Origin: Bacillus licheniformis DSM 13 = ATCC 14580
Lineage (GTDB): Bacteria; Bacillota; Bacilli; Bacillales; Bacillaceae
Length of the DNA stretch: 64,000 bases
NCBI RefSeq assembly: GCF_000011645.1
Contig: NC_006270.3
Location: 3,035,501 to 3,099,500, forward strand
Reading direction: 5' to 3'
Shown here: positions 34,204 to 41,599 of the stretch, in pieces
How the letters are laid out: each line of letters begins with the position of its first letter
Position numbering within the stretch: the first letter of the stretch is position 1
Position numbers and translations under genes: made by a program
The notes under the pieces: model-generated
Seen by the model: only the letters and a program-made list of their open reading frames with translations
Told to the model about the DNA's origin: nothing
Database searches by the model: none

Positions 34204-35172
34204 TTGCATCAGAACAACCCTTTTCCATATACGAACAGTGAAAAACGATATCATACATGGAATTATCATTTAAGAAATCATTTCGGTCATAAAGTGTTTA
34301 AAGTCGCCCTTGACGGAGGCTTTGACTGCCCGAACCGCGACGGTACGGTCGCACACGGCGGATGCACATTTTGCAGCGCCGCAGGGAGCGGAGACTTTGC
34401 GGGAAACCGCGCCGACGATCTGATTACCCAATTTAATGAAGTGCGCGACAGAATGCATGAAAAATGGAAAGACGGCAAATACATGGCGTACTTTCAAGCA
34501 TTTACGAATACGCACGCTCCCGTCAGCGTTCTTCGCGAAAAATACGAGACCGTCCTCGGCCTTGACGGCGTAGTCGGCCTTTCAATCGCTACCCGGCCGG
34601 ATTGTCTACCTGACGATGTTGTCGAATATCTTGCCGAGCTTAATGAACGCACATACCTCTGGGTGGAGCTCGGCCTTCAGACCGTTCATGAACGGACGGC
34701 TGATTTGATCAACCGCGCCCATGATTTCGACTGCTACGTGGAAGGCGTGAACAAGCTGAGGAAACACGGCATCCGGGTCTGCTCCCACATCATTAACGGA
34801 CTGCCTCTCGAAGACCGCGGCATGATGATGGAAACCGCAAAAGCCGTCGCCGATTTGGACGTGCAGGGGATTAAAATCCATCTGCTCCACCTGTTAAAAG
34901 GGACACCAATGGTGAAGCAGTATGAAAAAGGAAAATTAACGTTCCTTTCTCAAGATGAATATGTCCAGCTTGTTTGCGATCAGCTTGAAATTCTTCCGCC
35001 GGAAATGATCATTCACCGGATTACGGGTGACGGACCGATCGAATTGATGGTCGGACCGATGTGGAGCGTCAATAAATGGGAAGTCTTAAACGCCATCAAC
35101 GGGGAATTGGAAAGGCGCGGCAGCCATCAGGGGAAATGGTTCAACAAGGCGAAAGAAGGCATGGCCACATGA
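34204..35172 (+). CDS. ytqA: Radical SAM protein YtqA (MnmL, tRNA wobble uridine modification)
   Basis: A 322-residue radical SAM enzyme of the TIGR01212 group. The cluster ligands are C42, C54 and C57 (CX11CX2C, with GGCTFCSAAG). B. subtilis YtqA has, to my knowledge, been placed in the mnm5s2U34 pathway as MnmL, acting before the methyltransferase YtqB. The TTG at 34204 gives the expected beginning (MHQNNPFPYTN) and follows AGGAGGT; the ATG at 34114 would add 30 unrelated residues. Its stop overlaps the ytqB start by 4 nt. Confidence 0.88.
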   Translation: MHQNNPFPYTNSEKRYHTWNYHLRNHFGHKVFKVALDGGFDCPNRDGTVAHGGCTFCSAAGSGDFAGNRADDLITQFNEVRDRMHEKWKDGKYMAYFQAFTNTHAPVSVLREKYETVLGLDGVVGLSIATRPDCLPDDVVEYLAELNERTYLWVELGLQTVHERTADLINRAHDFDCYVEGVNKLRKHGIRVCSHIINGLPLEDRGMMMETAKAVADLDVQGIKIHLLHLLKGTPMVKQYEKGKLTFLSQDEYVQLVCDQLEILPPEMIIHRITGDGPIELMVGPMWSVNKWEVLNAINGELERRGSHQGKWFNKAKEGMAT

Positions 35173-35753
35173 AGCTCAAGAAAATCCTCCCGTATGCGAA
35201 AGAACTGCTGAAAACAGCCGCAGGCGAAGGAGACATCGTCATTGATGCGACAATGGGAAACGGACATGATACTCACTTTTTAGCTGAACTTGTCGGTGAA
35301 AGCGGGCATGTCTATGCCTTTGACATTCAAGAAGCAGCTCTTATGAATACTGCCGAAAGACTTGGAAACGAGTATAAAGACCGGGTGACATTGATTCAAA
35401 AAAGCCATGATGAGCTCACCACTTCGCTTCCTGACGACATCTCAGGCAAGGTGGCAGCAGCCGTGTTTAACCTCGGATATCTTCCGGGAGGCGACAAATC
35501 GGTGACGACAAAAAGCGATTCGACCATCGCCAGCATCAAGCAGCTTCTCAAAATCCTGAAAAATGAGGGGCTGATCGTGCTTGTCGTCTACCATGGCCAT
35601 CCCGAAGGAAAGCGGGAAAAAGACGCCCTGCTCGAATTTTGTGCATCGCTCGACCAGGATACGGCCCGTGTCCTCTGTTACCAATATTTAAACCAGCGAA
35701 ACGATCCGCCGTTTATCATTGCGATCGAAAAGAAAGAAGCGGTCCAAAAGTGA
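35169..35753 (+). CDS. ytqB: SAM-dependent methyltransferase YtqB (MnmM)
   Basis: A 194-residue class I methyltransferase with motif I DATMGNGHDTHFLAEL and motif IV-like NLGYLPGGDKS. B. subtilis YtqB has been reported as MnmM, which methylates nm5(s2)U34 in tRNA. The ATG at 35169 overlaps the ytqA stop (ATGA); the longer frame from 35076 lies wholly inside ytqA. It forms a two-gene wobble-uridine operon closed by a hairpin. Confidence 0.9.
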   Translation: MKLKKILPYAKELLKTAAGEGDIVIDATMGNGHDTHFLAELVGESGHVYAFDIQEAALMNTAERLGNEYKDRVTLIQKSHDELTTSLPDDISGKVAAAVFNLGYLPGGDKSVTTKSDSTIASIKQLLKILKNEGLIVLVVYHGHPEGKREKDALLEFCASLDQDTARVLCYQYLNQRNDPPFIIAIEKKEAVQK

Positions 35754-35762
35754 CATCCTGAA

Positions 35763-35787
35763 ATCCTCCGTTTGGAGGATTTTTTTC
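35763..35787 (+). terminator. Terminator after ytqB
   Basis: A 7-bp perfect stem (35763-35769 with 35774-35780) is followed by T6 or longer. Confidence 0.78.
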
Positions 35788-35798
35788 ATTCAAACATA

Positions 35799-35814
35799 AT
35801 GTAAGCGATATCAA
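35799..35814 (+). promoter_or_regulatory. CcpA-binding cre site upstream of gltP
   Basis: ATGTAAGCGATATCAA is a full match to the cre consensus WTGNAANCGNWWNCAW, 120 nt before the gltP start. It predicts carbon-catabolite control of this carrier. Confidence 0.65.
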
Positions 35815-35933
35815 AATAAAATATGAACACTTTAGATTTCGGAATTTTCTAAAAAACACCAAATAATGGAGGTGGTTTCACTCTTTGTCGCGAAATTATT
35901 GAAAACTCATGGAAAATACGGAGGGATTTCGCT

Positions 35934-37184
35934 TTGAAAAAATTTATCGCTTATCAAATTTTGATCGCACTCGCCATTGGAGCAGTTATCGGACATTTCT
36001 TCCCTGATTTCGGAATGGCGCTGCGCCCCGTCGGAGACGGATTTATCCGTCTGATTAAAATGATCGTCGTTCCAATCGTTTTTTCTACAATTGTCATCGG
36101 AGCGGCCGGAAGCGGAAGCATGAAAAAAATGGGCAGCCTCGGCATCAAGACGATTATTTGGTTTGAAGTGATTACGACGTTCGTGCTCGGACTCGGGCTG
36201 CTTTTGGCTAATGTGTTAAAGCCCGGCGTCGGCCTTGACCTTTCCCATTTGGCCAAAAAGGATATCGACGAACTCTCGGGCTACACGGAAAAAGTGGTCG
36301 ATATTAAACAAATGATCCTCGATATCATTCCTACCAACATCGTTGACGTCATGGCCAGAAATGATTTGCTCGCCGTGATCTTCTTTGCGATATTGTTCGG
36401 CGTTGCAGCTGCCGGGATCGGCAAAGCCTCGGAACCTGTCATGAAGTTTTTTGAATCTGTTGCCAACATCATGTTCAAGCTGACGCAGATGGTGATGGTC
36501 ACAGCGCCTATCGGCGTGCTTGCTCTTATGGCCGCATCCGTCGGGCAATACGGCATCGAGCTCCTGCTTCCTATGTTAAAATTAGTCGGCACTGTTTTTC
36601 TCGGACTGTTTCTCGTTCTTTTTGTTTTATTTCCGATCGTCGGTCTTGTTTTTAAAATTAAATACTTCGAAGTCCTGAAAATGATTTGGGATTTGTTTCT
36701 GATCGCGTTCTCCACGACGAGCACAGAAACAGTCTTGCCGCAGCTGATGGACCGCATGGAGAAATACGGCTGCCCAAAACGGGTCGTTTCCTTCGTGGTT
36801 CCTTCAGGCTTATCTCTGAATTGCGACGGCTCCAGCCTATATTTATCGGTCGCCTGTATCTTTTTGGCGCAGGCTTTCAATATAGACATGAGCATTTCCC
36901 AGCAATTGCTCATGATGCTCGTGCTAGTGATGACAAGCAAAGGGATCGCCGCCGTGCCATCTGGCTCGCTCGTCGTCCTTCTGGCTACCGCCAACGCAGT
37001 CGGCCTTCCCGCTGAAGGAGTCGCGATTATCGCGGGAGTGGACCGCGTGATGGACATGGCGCGAACAGGCGTGAACGTGCCGGGTCATGCTGTCGCCTGC
37101 ATCGTTGTTTCTAAATGGGAAAAAAGCTTCCGGTATAATAAGCGCTTTGTGCTTGAAAAACAATACCGGACGGAAAGCTTATAA
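35934..37184 (+). CDS. gltP: Proton/glutamate-aspartate symporter GltP (DAACS family)
   Basis: A 416-residue secondary carrier with eight helices and two re-entrant loops. The serine-rich loop FSTTSTETVLPQLMDRM and the C-terminal RTGVNVPGHAVACIVVSKWE match B. subtilis GltP almost throughout, so glutamate/aspartate-proton symport is likely. The start is TTG at 35934 after GGAGGG. In B. subtilis gltP is not in this neighbourhood to my memory, so this is a relocation or an extra copy. A cre site lies upstream. Confidence 0.88.
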   Translation: MKKFIAYQILIALAIGAVIGHFFPDFGMALRPVGDGFIRLIKMIVVPIVFSTIVIGAAGSGSMKKMGSLGIKTIIWFEVITTFVLGLGLLLANVLKPGVGLDLSHLAKKDIDELSGYTEKVVDIKQMILDIIPTNIVDVMARNDLLAVIFFAILFGVAAAGIGKASEPVMKFFESVANIMFKLTQMVMVTAPIGVLALMAASVGQYGIELLLPMLKLVGTVFLGLFLVLFVLFPIVGLVFKIKYFEVLKMIWDLFLIAFSTTSTETVLPQLMDRMEKYGCPKRVVSFVVPSGLSLNCDGSSLYLSVACIFLAQAFNIDMSISQQLLMMLVLVMTSKGIAAVPSGSLVVLLATANAVGLPAEGVAIIAGVDRVMDMARTGVNVPGHAVACIVVSKWEKSFRYNKRFVLEKQYRTESL

Positions 37185-37189
37185 ACGGC

Positions 37190-37222
37190 AAAAGCTCAAG
37201 CCGATAAACGGTTTGAGCTTTT
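37190..37222. terminator. Bidirectional terminator between gltP and ytpB
   Basis: A 13-bp stem with one G-T pair (AAAGCTCAAGCCG with CGGTTTGAGCTTT) is flanked by T and A runs. It ends both convergent genes. Confidence 0.82.
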
Positions 37223-37224
37223 CT

Positions 37225-38304
37225 TTACGAGCTTTTCATCCACGGCATTTTTTGAATTTTGCGGTATGCCCTGCCGTTAATATAGAAAAAGAAAGATGTT
37301 TTGCCGCTCGCTTTAATCAGCTTTTTCGCAAGCCGGCCGATTTCCTTCTGGCCCGCTACTTTGTCATCCGACAAATAAACGCCTAACAGTCCTCTGTTGA
37401 TCAAACGGTGAAAGTTTTCGTGCGGAATCCCGCGCAAATGTTCATCCGCCATTTCGATGAAATATTCGAGCCTTTCCATCATATCTGAATGTGATGGGTA
37501 ATAAGTGCAGAAATTCAAATCCCCGCCGATTAAATCTTCCTCCTGGTCAATTAAATAATCGAGCAGGATGTGCAGTCCCTGTATGTACGGAAAATAGCTG
37601 TCGCGGATCTTTCCGGCCATCGATTCAGTAAAATCGGGACGGACGGAATACGATACGAGGCAGAAGATGCCGAGCGTTGAACCCGCACAGGCCGAGAACT
37701 CATACCATTCCATTTTCGGCAGAGCCGATTTATAATTCTCAAACCACGCTTCGAGCCGGGGAACACGCTCATGCTCCACTACGTGTTTATGAACTTGCAG
37801 GTCGCAATAGTAGCTGCAAAGCTCAATCAGATGCTCCTTGATCAGATCATAGTTCTCAATTTCCGCAAGCACGCCTTGACATGTTTTCACTAAGTCGTGC
37901 AAATAGCCTTGATCATCCTGATCTTCCCTGAACCGGTAATAGTTTTTCAATTCAGCCCCGACTGTCAGCGCGTCTTTCATCGACTGGTGAAGCATGGTGA
38001 AATCATCCGGATCAAGCGAGGTGCTCCGGTCGCATAGATTGTCGAGGTAGTCGCTTATCGTCTGATACGCCGTAATAAACCGGATCGACTGCTCGATTTT
38101 GTCTCCTGAAAGAAGGGCCATAATGCCGCCGCCTTCACAGTGAAAGGTTTTATCCCTGATGCTGGCTTTCGCCTGCGTTTTCAGTTCGGGATTTTGAATC
38201 GTTTCAGCTTTTCGTTTCCACTTGTCCAATTCCTGATGAACAAGGGGAAAAACCTCTCTGTATACTTTAGCCATTAATCCAAAAGGATGCTCCGGTACTG
38301 CCAA
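37225..38304 (-). CDS. ytpB: Tetraprenyl-beta-curcumene synthase YtpB (DUF2600)
   Basis: This enzyme cyclises an all-trans C35 heptaprenyl diphosphate to tetraprenyl-beta-curcumene, a sesquarterpene precursor in Bacillus. The protein has about 359 residues and is all-helical, with the conserved FHCEGGGIMALL segment and a DYLDNLCDRST aspartate motif. It belongs to the large-terpene class IB synthases (DUF2600). The TTG at 38304 is preceded by GGAGGTG; the ATG at 38319 is itself part of that ribosome site. It is 14 nt after ytpA and translated with it. Confidence 0.9.
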   Translation of the reverse strand: MAVPEHPFGLMAKVYREVFPLVHQELDKWKRKAETIQNPELKTQAKASIRDKTFHCEGGGIMALLSGDKIEQSIRFITAYQTISDYLDNLCDRSTSLDPDDFTMLHQSMKDALTVGAELKNYYRFREDQDDQGYLHDLVKTCQGVLAEIENYDLIKEHLIELCSYYCDLQVHKHVVEHERVPRLEAWFENYKSALPKMEWYEFSACAGSTLGIFCLVSYSVRPDFTESMAGKIRDSYFPYIQGLHILLDYLIDQEEDLIGGDLNFCTYYPSHSDMMERLEYFIEMADEHLRGIPHENFHRLINRGLLGVYLSDDKVAGQKEIGRLAKKLIKASGKTSFFFYINGRAYRKIQKMPWMKSS

Positions 38305-38318
38305 AGAATGCACCTCCA

Positions 38319-39098
38319 TTATGTTATATACTGCTCCGCAAACGCTCTGGCCGCTTTAAAAACGTCTTCCCGTTCAGGCTCATTGAAAATTTCGTGGTAC
38401 AAGCCATCCCATTCCCTGTACGTCTTATTGTGGGAAGCAAGCTGGTTAAACCACTTGACGACCATTTTTTTGTCGACAAGCCAGTCGGTGCCCGCCTGCA
38501 TGACAAAGAGCGGGATGTTGAGAAAGGCGTCCGTCGGCTCCATCGCGCTTTTCAACGCTTTTAACATTTCTTGATACCATCTGACAGAAACTTTTGTGAT
38601 ATATAATGAATCGTTGATGTCCATTTCGATGACTTCTTTGTTTCTCGTCGCTTTATCAGGCGTGATCCCGGATTCAAACCGCATAGACGGCGCCAAAACG
38701 TTGAGCCCCTTGGAAATCAAGTCCAGAAATTTGTTCGGCTTTAATTGCAGCCCGAGACAAGGGGATGATAAAATGAGACCGGCAATGCCGCTTTGCTGCT
38801 GCTTAAACCATTCGATCGCAATCAGGCCGCCCATGCTGTGCCCGAGCATAAACACAGGCAGTTCAAATGCTTTCGCCCTGGCGACCCATTTGTCCACTTC
38901 ATCAATATATTCTTGAAAAGAGCGTATATGTCCTCTTTCTCTTGTCGAAGTGCCCTGGCCGGGCAAATCCCCCATCACGACATTAAAGCCGGATGAACGC
39001 CACATTTCGGACAGCCATTTATACCGCCCGTGATGCTCACATGCACCGTGAATGACGACGATTGTAGCAACAGGTCTTTCCGCTTCCATGCACCACAT
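38319..39098 (-). CDS. ytpA: Lysophospholipase YtpA (bacilysocin biosynthesis)
   Basis: A 259-residue alpha/beta hydrolase of the monoglyceride-lipase group. The nucleophile elbow is GHSMGG and the oxyanion segment VIHGACEHHGRY. In B. subtilis YtpA is a phospholipase needed for the phospholipid antibiotic bacilysocin. The ATG at 39098 follows GAGGTGG. The first gene of ytpAB, it is divergent from ytoA with only 43 nt between start codons, so the two promoters must overlap or lie inside the opposite gene. Confidence 0.9.
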   Translation of the reverse strand: MWCMEAERPVATIVVIHGACEHHGRYKWLSEMWRSSGFNVVMGDLPGQGTSTRERGHIRSFQEYIDEVDKWVARAKAFELPVFMLGHSMGGLIAIEWFKQQQSGIAGLILSSPCLGLQLKPNKFLDLISKGLNVLAPSMRFESGITPDKATRNKEVIEMDINDSLYITKVSVRWYQEMLKALKSAMEPTDAFLNIPLFVMQAGTDWLVDKKMVVKWFNQLASHNKTYREWDGLYHEIFNEPEREDVFKAARAFAEQYIT

Positions 39099-39141
39099 GC
39101 TGACCACCTCACACAATTTTATAAATGAAAGGATGAAACCT

Positions 39142-39660
39142 ATGATCTACCCTTATAAAAAAACGGAACCCGTTATTCATGAAACGGCGTTTATCGCCGA
39201 CAACGCGGTCATCACCGGAGATGTAACAATCGGAGAGCGATCAAGCATCTGGTTCTCTTCTGTTATCCGCGGCGATGTCGCCCCGGTCAGAATTGGAAAA
39301 GGTGTGAACATTCAAGACCTTTCCTGTCTGCACCAAAGCCCTGAACGCCCTCTCGTGATTGAAGACGGTGTGACGGTAGGCCATCAGGTTACATTGCACA
39401 GCTCCGTGATTCGAAAGCATGCCCTTATCGGAATGGGGTCGATTATTCTTGACGAAGCGGAGATCGGGGAAGGCGCTTTTATCGGGGCGGGCAGCCTTGT
39501 CCCGCCTGGCAAAAAGATCCCGTCCGGGCACCTCGCATTCGGCAGGCCCGCCAAAGTCATCCGTCCGTTAACCGACAAAGATAAACAGGAAATGGAAAGA
39601 ATACGCAAAGAATATATTGAAAAAGGACAATACTACAAATCCTTGCAAAAAAAAGATTAG
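39142..39660 (+). CDS. ytoA: Gamma-carbonic-anhydrase-like hexapeptide-repeat protein YtoA
   Basis: A 172-residue left-handed beta-helix protein with hexapeptide repeats (AVITGDVTIGERSSIWFSSV and on). Histidines in the CLHQSP and GHQVTLHSS segments match the zinc ligands of gamma-class carbonic anhydrases. Activity of this bacterial YrdA/YtoA group is often weak or unproven. The ATG at 39142 has AAAGGA at 8 nt; longer frames from 39052 fall inside ytpA. A terminator follows. Confidence 0.87.
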   Translation: MIYPYKKTEPVIHETAFIADNAVITGDVTIGERSSIWFSSVIRGDVAPVRIGKGVNIQDLSCLHQSPERPLVIEDGVTVGHQVTLHSSVIRKHALIGMGSIILDEAEIGEGAFIGAGSLVPPGKKIPSGHLAFGRPAKVIRPLTDKDKQEMERIRKEYIEKGQYYKSLQKKD

Positions 39661-39714
39661 CTTTGCTACAACTTTACCATTTTTCCACCGATAATTTAAG
39701 CAAAAACCTTTTCG

Positions 39715-39738
39715 GCCGCACGCGTCTGCGGCTTTTTT
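39715..39738 (+). terminator. Terminator after ytoA
   Basis: A 6-bp GC-rich stem (39715-39720 with 39727-39732) is followed by T6. Confidence 0.78.
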
Positions 39739-39836
39739 CTTTTTCCGAAATCTTTACAAATACTTATCATTTGCTAAACATTCATTTTTTACAATAAAAA
39801 ATGAAGCAGCCATACATGTAAAGGGGGTTAGGACAT

Positions 39837-40361
39837 TTGAATAAACTGATGGTTGGCATTTACAACTTTGAATGCCGGATTTTCCTCGGTATGAACAGAT
39901 TATTTCATCAAAAAACACTCAACCGTTATTTTCGTTCCTCAACTCATTTGGGAGGGGCTATGTGCACGATTTCTGCCTGCCTGTCTCTCTTGCTGTTCGG
40001 CTCGGGAAGTGTTCGTACAGCGGGGATGGCCAGCGCCCTTGCACTTTTGGTCAGCCACCTTCAAGTCATGCTGATCAAAAAGCTGTATCCGAGAAAGCGG
40101 CCGTATTTAACGCTAAAGGAAACTCAGGTTTTGCAAAATCCGCTCAAGGATCATTCTTTTCCATCCGGACATACGACAGCTGTATTTTCTGTTATTACAC
40201 CGTTAATGATATTCTTTCCGATACTCGCGCTTTTATTAATACCGGTTGGCGTCAGTGTGGGGCTCTCCAGGATTTATCTCGGTCTTCATTATCCATCGGA
40301 TGTTCTGGCAGGCACAGCCCTCGGGATTTCAGTCGGAACCTTGTCGGCGATGATCTTCTAA
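39837..40361 (+). CDS. PAP2-family membrane phosphatase
   Basis: A 174-residue membrane phosphatase with about five helices and the three PAP2 motifs: KKLYPRKRPY, PSGHTT (in DHSFPSGHTTAVF) and SRIYLGLHYPSDVLAG with the catalytic His. Such enzymes dephosphorylate undecaprenyl pyrophosphate, phosphatidate or phosphatidylglycerophosphate. The start is a TTG at 39837 after AAAGGGGG. It is 58 nt before a GT4 glycosyltransferase and likely cotranscribed. I do not recall this pair here in B. subtilis. Confidence 0.85.
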   Translation: MNKLMVGIYNFECRIFLGMNRLFHQKTLNRYFRSSTHLGGAMCTISACLSLLLFGSGSVRTAGMASALALLVSHLQVMLIKKLYPRKRPYLTLKETQVLQNPLKDHSFPSGHTTAVFSVITPLMIFFPILALLLIPVGVSVGLSRIYLGLHYPSDVLAGTALGISVGTLSAMIF

Positions 40362-40419
40362 GCCGGCCGTTTCTTCCAAAGCGTCACTGATTTTTCACAC
40401 ACAAACAGGAGGGGAAACG

Positions 40420-41556
40420 ATGAAAATTGCGATATTTACGGACACGTTCACACCAGATGTGAACGGCTGCGCCAGAACGCTGAAAAGGTATACGGATTAT
40501 CTTGAAAAAAACGGGATGCCCTATAAAGTATTTGCGCCGGAAAGCACGCATGAAACACAATTTTCGAGCCGCATCCGCCGTTTTACGAGCATGCCGTTCT
40601 TCTTATACCCCGAGTGCAGAATCGCTCTTCCTAATCTCATCAAAATGAAATCAGAACTCCGCGAATTCCATCCCGATCTCATTCACATCGCGACTCCTTT
40701 TAATATCGGCCTGGCGGGGCTCAAGCTTGCGAAGAAATGGAACATCCCCGTCGTAGGCTCTTACCATACCGATTTTGACCAGTACCTTTCATATTATGAT
40801 CTTCAAATGTTTTCCAAACTCTTATGGAAATATATGCTCTGGTTTCATAAAGATTTTCGAAAAGTTTTTGTGCCTTCGCGCGAAACATTTATGCAGCTTA
40901 AAGCCAAACAATTCAGGAACCTCTCCATCTGGAAGCGCGGCGTGGACTGCTCGCAGTTCAGTCCGGCGCATCAAACCGAACACATCCGCAGGCGATACGG
41001 CATAAAGGAAACCTATATCCTCAGCTATGTCGGAAGGCTTGCACCTGAAAAAGACTTGGAGACGCTGCTCAAGATCGCAAGTCACCCCGCTTTGAAAGAT
41101 GACGTCCACTGGCTGATCGCCGGAGACGGCCCGTTAAAAAAAGAGCTTGAGAAGCGAGCTCCCCTCAACATGACTTTTGCCGGCTATGTCAAAGGAGAAG
41201 AGCTGGCAAGCATCTATGCGAGCTCAGATTTGTTCGTCTTTCCTTCTCCGACGGAAACCTTCGGAAATTCCGCCCTTGAAGCGCTCGCCTGCGGGACGCC
41301 TGTTATCGGGGCAGACTCCGGCGGCCTGAAAGATTTTATACAGAACGGAAGAAACGGTTTTCTTTCCGAACCTAGAAATCCGGAAGCATTCACCGCAAAT
41401 ATATTGCGCGTCCTCTCCAACCCATCGTTAAAAAAACGGATGGCATACGAAGCGAGAAGCTATGCCCTTACCCAGTCGTGGGACGTGATCTTTGACAATC
41501 TCCTCTCCGAATGTGAAAGCGTGCTTGCAGATTTATCAGCAGAAAAACCGGCATAA
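40420..41556 (+). CDS. GT4-family glycosyltransferase
   Basis: A 378-residue GT-B fold glycosyltransferase. The N-terminal donor-independent domain starts MKIAIFTDTFTPDVNG. The C-terminal GT4 domain carries SYVGRLAPEKDLETLL and the EX7E motif region SPTETFGNSALEALACGTPVIG. It resembles MgtA/PimB-like enzymes that glycosylate lipids. Together with the upstream PAP2 gene it may make or remodel a glycolipid. The substrate is not deducible. A GGAGGGG ribosome site precedes the ATG, and a bidirectional terminator follows. Confidence 0.85.
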   Translation: MKIAIFTDTFTPDVNGCARTLKRYTDYLEKNGMPYKVFAPESTHETQFSSRIRRFTSMPFFLYPECRIALPNLIKMKSELREFHPDLIHIATPFNIGLAGLKLAKKWNIPVVGSYHTDFDQYLSYYDLQMFSKLLWKYMLWFHKDFRKVFVPSRETFMQLKAKQFRNLSIWKRGVDCSQFSPAHQTEHIRRRYGIKETYILSYVGRLAPEKDLETLLKIASHPALKDDVHWLIAGDGPLKKELEKRAPLNMTFAGYVKGEELASIYASSDLFVFPSPTETFGNSALEALACGTPVIGADSGGLKDFIQNGRNGFLSEPRNPEAFTANILRVLSNPSLKKRMAYEARSYALTQSWDVIFDNLLSECESVLADLSAEKPA

Positions 41557-41597
41557 AAAAAGAAGGTTTTCGGTTAATCGAAAACCTTCTTTTTTTG
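41554..41597. terminator. Bidirectional terminator between the GT4 gene and asnB
   Basis: A 12-bp perfect stem (41561-41572 with 41579-41590) is flanked by an A7 and a T7 run. It serves both convergent genes. Confidence 0.9.
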
Positions 41598-41599
41598 GC

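Noticed and set aside
36281..37057. 258-codon minus-strand ORF opposite gltP
   Set aside because: It lies fully antisense to a well-conserved membrane carrier; its Ser/Thr/Ile-rich composition is the usual mirror of such genes.
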